64,000 nt of DNA, taken from Lingula anatina. Lineage: Eukaryota; Brachiopoda; Lingulata; Lingulida; Lingulidae. The DNA is taken from contig NW_019773520.1 of assembly GCF_001039355.2 (NCBI RefSeq), positions 16,377 through 80,376 of the forward strand, written 5' to 3'. Under the pieces are notes generated by a model. The model was not told the origin of the DNA, did not search any database, and was given only the letters and a program-made list of their open reading frames with translations. Both the position numbers and the translations under genes were made by a program. Shown here piece after piece: positions 12,039-24,350 of the stretch; position 1 is the stretch's first letter; each line of letters begins with the position of its first letter.

Positions 12039-14664
12039 TCATGACTTGTGATTCGATGTGAGCCATGTTAATCCCTCATACAACCCGTCTCCCGTTGTTG
12101 CACATGATGGCTGAACATACCAGTTACGATCACGTATTCTTGTCAGTCCGAGCTTTTCTTGTATTTCGTGTGGTTTCATTGCTGGAAAAAAAAATTCACA
12201 TTTCATATAGTGTATATACAAAACATATTTGTGTACATATAAGCATTACAAAAAGTTCTTGTAAATATCATCTATCACCATCACTTACACCGACTTATTA
12301 TCAATTAATTTTCATTCTGTATTTTTATATGTATGAACATGACAATAAAAACTTATTATTATTATTATTATTATTAATTGCAAGAAAAATGTTTTTCTAT
12401 TCCGACATTACAATTTTATTCCTAAAGCCACAAATCAAGATTGCAAGCATGAGTGGGGAAGCTGGAGGCCAGTTTCTCTAACTTGAAAATTATCAAAAGT
12501 TCTTGAAAAAGTTTCTAATAAATTATATATGTTGATTTTTTTTCAGTTTCCCATTCCTGTGATCTACAATTTAATAGCATAAATGTATTAACTACATAAA
12601 ACTTGAAAATGAAAGTCTTGTTAGCTAAAATAACTTTTTATGAGTTAAGTTTCAATTATTTAATCTTTACATGCACTACCTGTTTAAAATGCCAAAGACC
12701 TCCCACATGGCAAGATATTTATAATATTTTAGAATGTGATAAAAACAGATTAAAATAAATAAAAAATATTCCTATTTTAACGTTCAAATGCATGTTCTGT
12801 TTTGTAATAAGTTGTCAGCACAAGAGTCCACAGTATGAAAACGCCCTGCTAAATTAAGCACTGCATATGGCTTCCTGTAGATTACCAGCCAAATGAATTC
12901 AAAGTACATTAAAAAATTCCTCATATTCCCATTCACAACTTGACATGCATCCTAAAGTAGTTACCAGTTCTCTTTTCATCAATAGCCCATTCTCCATATC
13001 AGAATGTTGACCTGGGCAAAACTTAGAAGGATGGCTATTGATTTACATATATGCTTTGCATCTGGTAAATGATTCACAAGGATTTCATTGTTTGCAGACA
13101 AGTGCAGCTTTTCTCTCCCCAATGCTAACGCATAAATCTTGAAAATAATTAACAAATTTTATGAAAATAATCACTCATACCGTCTGGTAGATCTTGTTTA
13201 TTGGCAAAAATTAAGATGATTGCATCCCTCATTTCTCTATCATTGATAATTCTGTGGAGTTCCTGGCGGGCTTCATCTATCCTATCTCTATCTGCACAGT
13301 CCACAACAAATATCAGCCCCTGGGTGCCTGTATAGTAGTGTCTCCATAGGGGACGGATTTTATCTTGGCCCCCTACATCCTAAAAGTAATGGGAAATGGA
13401 AACCGCATTGAACAGAAAGACAACAAATTTTCATCATTTTCATCAATCCACAATGAAATATAACAACAGCACCTTATACTGGTTTTCAATCTAATGTTAT
13501 GATGATTATAAATAGAATAATCTGGAGAGAAATTAGTATAGGGCAGATCTTGCTACATTGCAATAATCTGATATTATTTTCTAGTATAAACTACAACTAA
13601 TACTGATCCTTAAAGTACTGTTTTACAAAAGCAAATCATTTAACAATGCAGAACGATTCCTGCAAATTCATCATGCATAGCAGCAAGTATTTTACTTAAA
13701 AGAAAAGAAAGTGGGTAAAAGTTCTTCCAAACTAGAAAGACAACACAAATAGAAAATTTATATACTGCTTACAGACAGCAAATCTAAACTGCCAAGTCTT
13801 TTCACGGACATATGCAGTCATTTCCAATATTCTATTTTCAATATTCACTGCATTATAAGAAATATTTACACATCTCTTCCAAATCCAAATGCTCAGACTG
13901 TTGAGCTTTGGGTGTCACTTCAGGATTTTATCACCAGCATTTTGCTCAGACTCTACATTGCAATCACATTAAATATCTCACATTACTAAGGCATGAGCAA
14001 TAGGCCCTTATCACTCATATCAAAACGGTAAGGAAATTTTGATGTACTTACCCATACATTAAATTTGACATTTTTATAAGTAACAGTTTCTACATTAAAT
14101 CCTACTGTTGGAATGGTTGTGACAGATTGACCTAATTTGAGTTTGTACAATACAGCTGAAAATGTGGTTAAGGTAAAACAATCAAAATTATTAATTTTAT
14201 GTCCTAATCAGACCAACAACTGCTACACAAATATTCAAAACATACCACGCATCCCACGTCAGAGTCAAAACACTAATGAAACATAATGTATGCAGGCATA
14301 TGACAAATATGGTATATAAAACAAGTTATTCTACTAATCTCAAAATGATATAAAATGTTACAGGAAATGTAATACACATGGTAGCCTATGTTATGTGAAT
14401 AGGCAACTGACACTGAGTGTCCTGAAGCCCACACCATTTTGTTTGTTCAACTATCCCACTTCCAGGTCTTATAATATGAGGTTGTTTCTCAGTGGGAAAG
14501 AGATTCTTTTTGCCACTAGAACAGACAATGCAACCAAAATACAGAGCCTGTCTGAGGACAGATTGTCAGGTTTAAAGGATACTGGTTTTCCCTGCTGCGT
14601 CTAGTCCTAACATGAGAATTCTCATCTCCTTGTTCCCAAATATCTTAGATATTAGCTTCCCCAT
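12039..14664 (-). CDS. ARF6: ADP-ribosylation factor 6 (small GTPase)
   Basis: Four coding exons on the minus strand: 14583-14664, 14052-14155, 13181-13379 and 12039-12181. They total 528 bp (175 residues), exactly the usual ARF6 length. It begins [20 protein letters not shown], with Gly2 for myristoylation and the ARF6-type N-terminus. The P-loop reads GLDAAGKT, switch II begins [13 protein letters not shown], the base-recognition motif is NKQD, and the C-terminus ends [12 protein letters not shown]6 cycles GDP/GTP at the plasma membrane and controls endosomal recycling, PIP2 synthesis and cortical actin. An acceptor just upstream of the ATG (exon edge 14699) shows that the 5' UTR is spliced. 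The coding exon 1 region is repeated at 17549-17630. Confidence 0.97.
12351..12375. repeat. (ATT)n microsatellite
   Basis: A short ATT run in the ARF6 intron between exons 3 and 4. Confidence 0.85.
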
Positions 14665-17119
14665 TGTGGCTACTATAGCACAGGCGCCACCGTAGAGATC
14701 TGAAAGTAAAAAAAAAAGAAAAAGATTCATGAAAAATAATCTTTCATGTGCAAAAATCAATGGAAACCATTATATCAATCATTAAATACATGAAATAGGT
14801 ATAATATGAGCTAGATAATATTTATCCCCTTATTGACAGAAATGAAACAGTGAACATGACATGTAAAGGCTCTTCATCAGTTTTATATCAGCATTTATCC
14901 TTAGAATAGCATTCATTTGCTAGGCTCTCATCTGACTACAAGCTCAATGGTCGGTTAATGTGTTCATAATATAATGACCACAAATTGTCCCTCATTTGCG
15001 GCAAGTGGACAAACTGAGGTCGTTTTAATAGCTCCCACACAGCACAGTAAGGTCAGAAGTCAACTCAACCAGCCTGCGAGTTATCTGAAGCAACTCTACC
15101 ATAACAACACCTCAGATTATTCTTTACATGACTTGCTATCAAAATGATCATTTTTACCATCTTCTTTCACATTCTTTGTTTTCTTATATTTGTGCAAGTA
15201 ACAGTGTTCATGTGACAACACTGTATTCTTGAATAAGGCAGCAAAATTATGTGACACATTTTTATGATTCTCTCTCTCTCTCTCTCCTGTCAGCAAGGAA
15301 TTGACCTGTTATCTCACTGACTGAACTAAATACCGGAAAAGACACCAAATAACCTTGATGAACAAGAGAATAAAATGTACTTGAAGTTGATAATCAAGAC
15401 ATACAAAAATCACTAATTTTTACACGAAATCAGAGATTGGTATCAAAATTGAATTATACCTAGATGTGGAGTCACTTTCTGACACTTTTAATCAAGGCTG
15501 CATGCATTTGTATCAAAAAACATTGTCTCATAATGAGTGCAATCCTACATTTGTACATGTAACCACACTACCATTAATATCATCAAAAAGACTTGTTTAG
15601 CTGGTAGAAATCAGCATTTATGGTGGTTCAATATGACTTGGTGGACTGACACAAAAGGCGTATGCTGCTACAAAGAGCAGTAATAGAGAGGGAAATGGGG
15701 AATGAATATATGATAAGTAGGTTCAGGAATCACAAGGACTAGATGAATCATCATCTCGGGGCCCTATAGAATAAGAATCAGTGGAATATATAAAATGAAT
15801 AATCGCCTTTGACTCCACTGTTTGTGTAAAGGTACTGCCTGCCACAGGTTCTGAATTACACTACACTTATTGTTGCTGTCTTTATGAGGTAAGCAATACA
15901 TGCTGATATTCCAGAAAGAACATTTTCAACTTGGAATCTGCTATGATAAAAAACAAAAATATTGGAAGATAATGGCAAGTTTTTTTCCCATAACCACAAG
16001 TCCAGATACTAGCTCATACAGAAAGGTTGCAGGTAAGAAACTACAAAAAGAAATGAAAAAGAGATATTCCTTGAAATGAAGCATACCATGCTGACACCAT
16101 ATTTTTTTCATGACCACACCTGGCCCTTGTCAGTACTGTTGTTTCAAAGAATCCACTAAACATTAGCCTACAAAGCATTCAGTTAAGAGACCTTGCCAGC
16201 AGTAACTTAGATTCTCTTCCCTGCACCAAGAAGGCATCAGAGACCTTGTTTCGAAAGGTCTAAAAATTAAGCAAATGGTCCCTTTTTGTAAAAGTCCTTG
16301 CTCGACAAAATGGAATTGCTATGGCAAGACTGCTTTGATTAAAATAGCAATTGTTAAGCAGTCTTTAGGAAACTTGTATCTGATTATGAACAACATTTAG
16401 CAGTGGATGTGGTGATCCAATGTCTACTTCTATCCCATTTCATCATGTCTTCCCAAGAGCTCTAATGTGTGTACATCTGCCACCAGAGAAAGTGATCGCC
16501 ATGCATGTTAACACACCCACACAGTCATGATACCTACATATTAATGGACAGTCACATTTCCAATAGGCTGAACTCATTAACCTTCAGACACAACTGTCCT
16601 AGTATTTACTTGCATGTAATGAAATAACCTGTAATAAATATCAACATACCCATATAGCCCTGCCTGCCTGACGTCTTCCCAGTGCAGTGAAGAGAATCTA
16701 AAGTTGAAAGTTACTGAAGGCAAATGATCACAAATGCTTTGTCGACCAATTCCAGCCACATCATCCAACATCAATCTTAGAAATTACCAGTAAACCTCCT
16801 GATGGCCACAAGGGACATTGAGCAGATAGGAATTGCCCATCTTCCCACTGTCTATATTCCCCCATTTCTTCACAAAGTATGGAAGCAATGAAATGGGAAG
16901 AAATCATTGCATCCATAATCCAATTTTTACATGGGCCGATGTTAGCCTTGAAAAAATATTGCTGCACAACATACTGTAACAGAATTATGCACATTTTGCT
17001 TTTATTCCCTAAGGTGCAAATAGTCACTGCACTCTATAAATACAAATTAGGTTGTGAACCATACAACAGACTTAACATCAGATTACACACTGGGTTTCCG
17101 TTAATGTAACTTTGGGATG
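14191..17119. repeat. Long direct repeat, copy 1 (holds ARF6 exon 1)
   Basis: From about 14191 (GACCAACAACTGCTACACAA region) to 17119, the sequence recurs nearly base for base at 17145-19939, with scattered substitutions, a shorter TC run in copy 2 and one roughly 100-bp difference. The last 190 bases match 21207-21397 better than copy 2 does. Copy 1 stops at a single n at 17120. The interpretation is given in the findings. Confidence 0.9.
15399..15496. repeat. 98-bp segment present in copy 1, absent from copy 2
   Basis: The segment is bordered by the direct repeat AATCAAG (15392-15398 and 15490-15496). Copy 2 has a single AATCAAG at the matching place, near 18310. Nearly the same segment recurs at 21741-21830, beginning with a small stem (CAATCTCT / AGAGATTG). 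It is either an insertion with a 7-bp duplication or a deletion between direct repeats. Confidence 0.65.
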
Positions 17120-17146
17120 NCCAGCGCTAACGCTGGTGGTACAATT
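17120..17146. repeat. Terminal fragment of a hairpin-ended repeat family
   Basis: After the single n, the bases CCAGCGCTAACGCTGGTGG followed by TACAAT match the 3' ends of the elements at 42931-44903 and 48470-48848. This is a broken edge at an assembly join. Confidence 0.7.
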
Positions 17147-20100
17147 ATTAATATAATGTCCTAGTCAGACCAACAACTGCTACACAAATATTCAAAACAT
17201 AGCACACATCCCACGTCAGAGTCAAAAAGCACTAATGAAACATAATGTATGCAGGCATATGACAAATATGGTATATAAAACAAGTTATTCTACTAATCTC
17301 AAAATGATATAAAATGTTACAGGAAATGTAATACACATAGTAGCCTATGTTATGTGAATAGGCAACTGAAAACTGACATTGAGTGTCCTGAAGCCCACAC
17401 CATTTTGTTTGTTCAACTATCCCACTTCCAGGTCTTATAATATGAGGTTGTTTCTCAGTGGGAAAGAGATTCTTTTTGCCACTAGAACAGACAATGCAAC
17501 CAAAATACAGAGCCTGTCTGAGGACAGATTGTCAGGTTTTAAGGATACTGGTTTTCCCTGCTGCGTCTAGTCCTAACATGAGAATTCTCATCTCCTTGTT
17601 CCCAAATATCTTAGATATTAGCTTCCCCATTGTGGCTACTATAGCACAGGCGCCACCGTAGAGATCTGAAAGTAAAAAAAAGAAAAAGATTCATGAAAAA
17701 TAATCTTTCATGTACAAAAATCAATGGAAACCATTATATCAATCATTAAATACATGAAATAGGTATTATATGAGCTAGATAATATTTATCCCCTTATTGA
17801 CAGAAATGAAACAGTGAACATGACATGTAAAGGCTCTTTATCAGTTTTATATCAGCTTTTATCCTAAGACTAGCATTAATTTGCTAGGCTCTCATCTGAC
17901 TACAAGCTCAATGGTCGGTTAATGTGTTCATAATATAATGACCACAAATTGTCCCTCCTTTGCGGCAAGTGGACAAACTGAGGTCGTTTTAATAGCTCCC
18001 ACACAGCACAGTAAGGTCAGAAGTCAACTCAACCAGCCTGCGAGTTATCTGAAGCAACTCTCTAACTCAAAATGATCATTTTTACCATCTTCTTTCACAT
18101 TCTTTGTTTTGTTATATTTGTGCAAGTAGCAGTGTGCACGTGACAACACTGTATTCTTGAATAAGGCAGCAAAATTATGTGACACGTTTTTATGATTCTC
18201 TCTCTCTCTCCTGTCAGCAAGGAATTGACCTGTTATCCCACTGACTGAACTAAATACCGGAAAAGACACCAAATAACCTTGATGAACAAGAGAATAAAAT
18301 GTACTTGATAATCAAGGCTGCATGCATTTGTATCAAAAAAACATTGTCTCATAATGAGTGCAATCCTACATTTGTACATGTAACCACACTACCATTAATA
18401 TCATCAATAAGATTTGTTTAGCTGGTAGAAATCGGCATTTATGGTGGTTCAATATGACTTGGTGGACTGACACAAAAGGTGTATGCTGCTACAAAGAGCA
18501 GTAATAGAGAGGGAAATGGGGAATGAATATATGATAAGTAGGTTCAGGAATCACAAGGACTAGATGAATCATCATCTCGGGGCCCTATAGAATAAGAATC
18601 AGTGGAATATATAAAATGAATAATCGCCTTTGACTCCACTGTTTGTGTATAGGTACTGCCTGCCACAGGTTCTGAATTACACTACACTTATTGTTGCTGT
18701 CTTTATGAGGTAAGCAATACATGCTGATATTCCAGAAAGAACATTTTCAACTTGGAATCTGCTATGATAAAAAACAAAAATATTGGAAGATAATGGCAAG
18801 TTTTTTCCCATAACCCCAAGTCCAGATACTAGCTCATACTGAAAGGTTGCAGGTAAGAAACTACAAAAAGAAATGAAAAAGAGATATTCCTTGAAATGAA
18901 GCATACCATGCTGACACCATATTTTTTTCATGACCACACCTGGCCCTTGTCAGTACTGTTGTTTCAAAGAATCCACTTAACATTAGCCTGCAAAGCATTT
19001 AGTTAAGAGACCTTGCCAGCAGTAACTTAGATTCTCTTCCCTGCACCAAGAAGGCATCAGAGACCTTGTTTTGAAAGGTCTAAAAATTAAGCAAATGGTC
19101 CCTTTTTGTAAAAGTCCTTGCTCGACAAAATGGAATTGCTATGGCAAGACTGCTTTGATTAAAATAGCAATTGTTAAGCAGTCTTTAGGAAACTTGTATC
19201 TGATTATGAACAACATTTAGCAGTGGATGTGGTAATCCGATGTCTACTTCTATCCCATTTCATCATGTCTTCCCAAGAGCTCTAATATGTGTACATCTGC
19301 CACCAGAGAAAGTGATCGCCATACATGTTAACACACCCACACAGTCATGATACCTACATATTAATGGACAGTCACATTTCTAATAGGCTGAACTCATTAA
19401 CCTTCAGACACAACTGTCCTAGTATCGACTTGCGTGTAATGAAATAACCTGTAATAAATATCAACATACCCATATAGCCCTGCCTGCCTGACGTCTTCCC
19501 AGTGCAGTGAAGAGAAACTAAAGTTGAAAGTTACTGAAGGCAAATGATCACAAATGCTTTGTCGACCAATTCCAGCCACATCATCCAACATCAATCTTAG
19601 AAATTACCAGTAAACCTCCTGATGGCCACAAGGGACATTGAGCAGATAGGAATTGCCCATCTTCCCACTGTCTATATTCCCCCATTTCTTCACAAAGTAT
19701 GGAAGCAATGAAATGGGAAGAAATCATTGCATCCATAATCCAATTTATATGGGCCAATGTTAGCCTTGAAAAAATATTGCTACACAACATACTGTAACAG
19801 AATTATGCACATTTTGCTTTTATTCCCTAAGGTGCAAATAGTCACTGCACTCTATAAATACAAATTAGGTTGTGAACCATACAACACAGACTTAACATCA
19901 GATTACACACTGGGTTTCCGTTAATGTAACTTTGGGAGGCATTAAAAAAAAAAAAAAAAAAAAAAAACACATTGCAACATAATGACTAACTGCCACTTAG
20001 AAATGACTCCCAGTTTATTAAGGAGCAAATATGAGCAAAAAAGCTGACAGAACACTTATATGCACATGCTAAACATGGAAATGCCATGTTAGTATTAAAA

Positions 20101-20230
20101 TATGTTGAGCATTATCACGTTACTAAACGCTTGAGAAACTTGCAAGAACACTGGCTTGATACCAAGACAAATCTCTAAACAGGAAGGCTGAAACATTGGT
20201 TTCACGTTCTTGTGGATATGAGAACTTTTC
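17145..20230. repeat. Long direct repeat, copy 2, running into the N gap
   Basis: This is a second copy of 14191-17119, continuing through an A-run (about 19945-19967) and 263 further bases that recur at 21421-21689. It ends at the gap after GAGAACTTTTC. It carries no copies of ARF6 exons 2-4. Confidence 0.9.
17549..17630 (-). pseudogene. Second copy of ARF6 coding exon 1
   Basis: It encodes the same 27 codons plus one base as 14583-14664, from [10 protein letters not shown] through the P-loop GLDAAGKT, with the same donor and the same upstream acceptor. Nothing in it is broken. Exons 2-4 are not repeated, so it is either a redundant alternative first coding exon or, more likely, a haplotype copy placed in tandem by the assembler. 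Confidence 0.8.
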
Positions 20231-21206
20231 NNNNNNNNNNNNNNNNNNNNNNNNNNNNNNNNNNNNNNNNNNNNNNNNNNNNNNNNNNNNNNNNNNNNNN
20301 NNNNNNNNNNNNNNNNNNNNNNNNNNNNNNNNNNNNNNNNNNNNNNNNNNNNNNNNNNNNNNNNNNNNNNNNNNNNNNNNNNNNNNNNNNNNNNNNNNNN
20401 NNNNNNNNNNNNNNNNNNNNNNNNNNNNNNNNNNNNNNNNNNNNNNNNNNNNNNNNNNNNNNNNNNNNNNNNNNNNNNNNNNNNNNNNNNNNNNNNNNNN
20501 NNNNNNNNNNNNNNNNNNNNNNNNNNNNNNNNNNNNNNNNNNNNNNNNNNNNNNNNNNNNNNNNNNNNNNNNNNNNNNNNNNNNNNNNNNNNNNNNNNNN
20601 NNNNNNNNNNNNNNNNNNNNNNNNNNNNNNNNNNNNNNNNNNNNNNNNNNNNNNNNNNNNNNNNNNNNNNNNNNNNNNNNNNNNNNNNNNNNNNNNNNNN
20701 NNNNNNNNNNNNNNNNNNNNNNNNNNNNNNNNNNNNNNNNNNNNNNNNNNNNNNNNNNNNNNNNNNNNNNNNNNNNNNNNNNNNNNNNNNNNNNNNNNNN
20801 NNNNNNNNNNNNNNNNNNNNNNNNNNNNNNNNNNNNNNNNNNNNNNNNNNNNNNNNNNNNNNNNNNNNNNNNNNNNNNNNNNNNNNNNNNNNNNNNNNNN
20901 NNNNNNNNNNNNNNNNNNNNNNNNNNNNNNNNNNNNNNNNNNNNNNNNNNNNNNNNNNNNNNNNNNNNNNNNNNNNNNNNNNNNNNNNNNNNNNNNNNNN
21001 NNNNNNNNNNNNNNNNNNNNNNNNNNNNNNNNNNNNNNNNNNNNNNNNNNNNNNNNNNNNNNNNNNNNNNNNNNNNNNNNNNNNNNNNNNNNNNNNNNNN
21101 NNNNNNNNNNNNNNNNNNNNNNNNNNNNNNNNNNNNNNNNNNNNNNNNNNNNNNNNNNNNNNNNNNNNNNNNNNNNNNNNNNNNNNNNNNNNNNNNNNNN
21201 NNNNNN
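20231..21206. other. Assembly gap (976 N)
   Basis: The unknown bases are flanked by copies of the same repeat on both sides, so the apparent long open frames across it are meaningless. Confidence 1.
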
Positions 21207-21697
21207 TTACATGGGCCGATGTTAGCCTTGAAAAAATATTGCTGCACAACATACTGTAACAGAATTATGCACATTTTGCTTTTATTCCCTAAGGTGCAAA
21301 TAGTCACTGCACTCTATAAATACAAATTAGGTTGTGAACCATACAACAGACTTAACATCAGATTACACACTGGGTTTCCGTTAATGTAACTTTGGGATGC
21401 ATTAAAAAAAAAAAAAAAAAAAAAAACACATTGCAACATAATGACTAACTGCCACTTAGAAATGACTCCCAGTTTATTAAGGAGCAAATATGAGCAAAAA
21501 AGCTGACAGAACACTTATATGCACATGCTAAACATGGAAATGCCATGTTAGTATTAAAATATGTTGAGCATTATCACGTTACTAAACGCTTGAGAAACTT
21601 GCAAGAACACTGGCTTGATACCAAGACAAATCTCTAAACAGGAAGGCTGAAACATTGGTTTCACGTTCTTGTGGATATGAGAACTTTTCATTTACTT
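21207..21697. repeat. Third, partial copy of the ARF6-upstream repeat
   Basis: 21207-21397 repeats the end of copy 1 (same bases at GGGCCGATG and GCTGCACAAC, where copy 2 differs). 21398-21689 then repeats 19938-20230. Unique sequence follows. Confidence 0.9.
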
Positions 21698-21830
21698 TCC
21701 AGGGAAAACAGATGCAGGTCATTTTTAAAACTGGCCTAGACATACACAATCTCTAATTTTTACACAAAATCAGAGATTGGTATCAAAATTGAATTATACC
21801 TAGATGTGGAGTCACTTTCTGACACTTTTA

Positions 21831-24155
21831 GAACTCTTTTTTGCTAAGATAAGTTAAAACTGTCATACTTTACTTATCAGAACTTTCTTATCTACTCATT
21901 TTTCTGTATCTCTAAAGGAAATTGTCTCCAGCGTATGAAGACACAAAACTTAAAGATAACATATGGCCCTATGGCCCAGTGATCTTGTTGACTTTGGTTA
22001 CAGAACAATCCATGATGAGTTAATACTAATCAGGTATCTTTATACAATTTAAATATTAATCCCACTTTGGCCTTTTATTTAAAAGTTTAACCATAAAAAC
22101 AATTCCCCCTCCTTCTATTTACCTCCTATGCAGAGCTTAAGTCCACTGAATTTGTATTACCAATATAGTGCTAAAGATTTTCTCATATAGTTACCCATAA
22201 AGCTCAGCAATGCATTTGGGTTATATAATCCATGGGGAATAAGTAGCCTGCTTATCAATAGATGGAGTTAAAAAGTAATCAATATGTTCCAAGAAATCCA
22301 CTCAGAGCAACTGGACCTCCTTAGTGGTTTGTGAACCTATGCCAGGCCATTGATATCTTAGTTCATACTAGTAACAACTTGGAAAATGACAACCTTTTGG
22401 CAAAACATGTCAACAAATCAGAAACTACAAGTAACATTGCTTTATACTGTAAATTACAACCAAAATACTTTTCAAATTCAATTCTGAATTGAAATCCAAG
22501 TTTGGAAAGCCGGAAAGCTATTGCATGACATCATTTCTTTTATACCAGTAGAGGCTGGTTTTCATTTTATATAGGATGAAAATGTGAAATGGGAATCGTA
22601 AAAATAATACTGCACTTTTGTATGGATTTTCATCACTTGGAGAATGTTTCAGTGTTACGTTTTATTGAAAGTCTAGAATAAATGCAGAGGTCATAATACA
22701 TATATATGATAACAGAAAATACTACATCTGCACAAACGTGACAGAGCAAACATGCTGTAGGCTACTGGTATTAATCATATCAAACTGTACAATTCTGTTT
22801 ACATGTCCTTTGAAAGACATCATGAGAAACAAACAGTGGTGCACCAACATTTTATTTTATAATTATAAGTGACACATAACAGAAAGTATATATAAAGCAT
22901 CCTGTCATAACACCTGTTGCATTACAACACATACTGTGTGCACATCTGAATAACAGGCTGACTTTATCCAAGATATTCTGAAATAATTAATGTGAGTCAA
23001 ATAACCTTTTTTAAAAAGTCTGATAATAAGGAGAATAAGAATGCACAATTTGAAATTCTTTTTGTGTGACACACCCACTAAGAATGGCCTGATGTTATTA
23101 TGCAGAGTTACAATTAAGACAAAGATTTTTTCATGTTTTGGTTCATTGAACATAATAAAGTATTATTTGTAAATTGATGTGTTTCACAGTTGACATGTAC
23201 CAAAGTGATATATTTTAAAGCCTCCTGTCAATTTAAAGCTAGAATAACCATGGTGAACATGGCTAAAATTTAAATCTTGAAGAAACACTATCTTACAGAA
23301 TCATAATACAAGTAACCAGGAAACAACTAAATGCTTGTATAATCAACTTCCAAGTCATTGTTTGACTTGCTTATTATAATCTGTTTGAAAACAGTTAGTG
23401 TGGCATTGAGTAAAGAAAAAAAAAGTAATGAAAGTTTGTTGTTTGATGTAAAAAGGGTGTTACAAAAACAATGTCCAAGTTAATTAAACTACCACTTGGG
23501 TAGTTACTCTGATGATATGAGATCATCAATCTGAGAGACCCGCCCAATCACCTACAAATCAGTGCAAGAGGGTATGGATAAACAGATCTAGTCCAGGTGT
23601 GTCTTGTCAGAAAGTTCATTTTGCATGAAATGAAACTGAGACATCCAGAATAAATTAATAAAACTGAAGATTAACTGACTCTTTTTTTTAAAAAAAACAA
23701 AGTATGCCACATTTACATGTCACATACTAGCAACAGTATAGTTATAATATAACATTTGTTAAGTGCAACCATATTAATATTATTGAATAACTTAAGTGGG
23801 GGTATTTGACTTCAAGTAATAACGGTGCCTCTAAGAATGGCAAACAAAATAAAAAATCATACAGCATTCATTATCAAAATATTTGGCCTCAACGACCCTT
23901 AGCACACTTGGTCGTTGCAATTTTGTCACTGTCATTTGCACGTTGACATTCGTCTAAATATGTCAACACAGTTGACGATGTGTCAGCCTCGAAAAGACGT
24001 AACACGAAGAACAACCATAATATGTAATAATTATACGTCCCCTCTGGGAGTTATAAGAGAAATATACACTCCCTTGGAGATGACTAACCAAACAGAAACG
24101 TTTTAAAATTGATGCCATGTCACTGAGCCGGCGCTTTTCAACTTCCTGCACTTAC
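21831..24155. other. Probable ARF6 5' intron, no gene seen
   Basis: The stretch is AT-rich with only short unremarkable open frames. If the 5' UTR exon at 24156 belongs to ARF6, this is intron. Confidence 0.4.
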
Positions 24156-24350
24156 CTTTTCTCGTCAAATTCTCTTTCTCCTACAGTATATTTCTATTCA
24201 ATATGGCTGATGTATGAGATATGGTTTTATCTTTTTAAAATGGAATGTCAGGGACAGTTTTTGACGGTAAACCCACTCTGATTAAACTCAAATTCATCGC
24301 TTCCTGCACCACACCGAAAAGCAATGGCGGTTGGGACACTTCACTCCCCT
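24156..24350 (-). promoter_or_regulatory. Candidate ARF6 5' UTR exon and promoter
   Basis: On the minus strand a strong donor (AAAAG then GTAAGTGC) ends a non-coding stretch at 24156. It could pair with the spliced 5' UTR acceptor just upstream of the ARF6 ATG. The sequence around 24120-24350 is less AT-rich than its surroundings. The right edge is a guess. This is inference from splice signals only. Confidence 0.35.

Noticed and set aside
14583-14664. ARF6 P-loop reading GKTSIL instead of GKTTIL
   Set aside because: The apparent Ser comes from reading past the donor; splicing A|GTATCC to CTGTATTG restores GKTTVL.
20095-21389. Open frames of 330-400 codons on both strands
   Set aside because: They exist only because the 976-base N gap has no stops.
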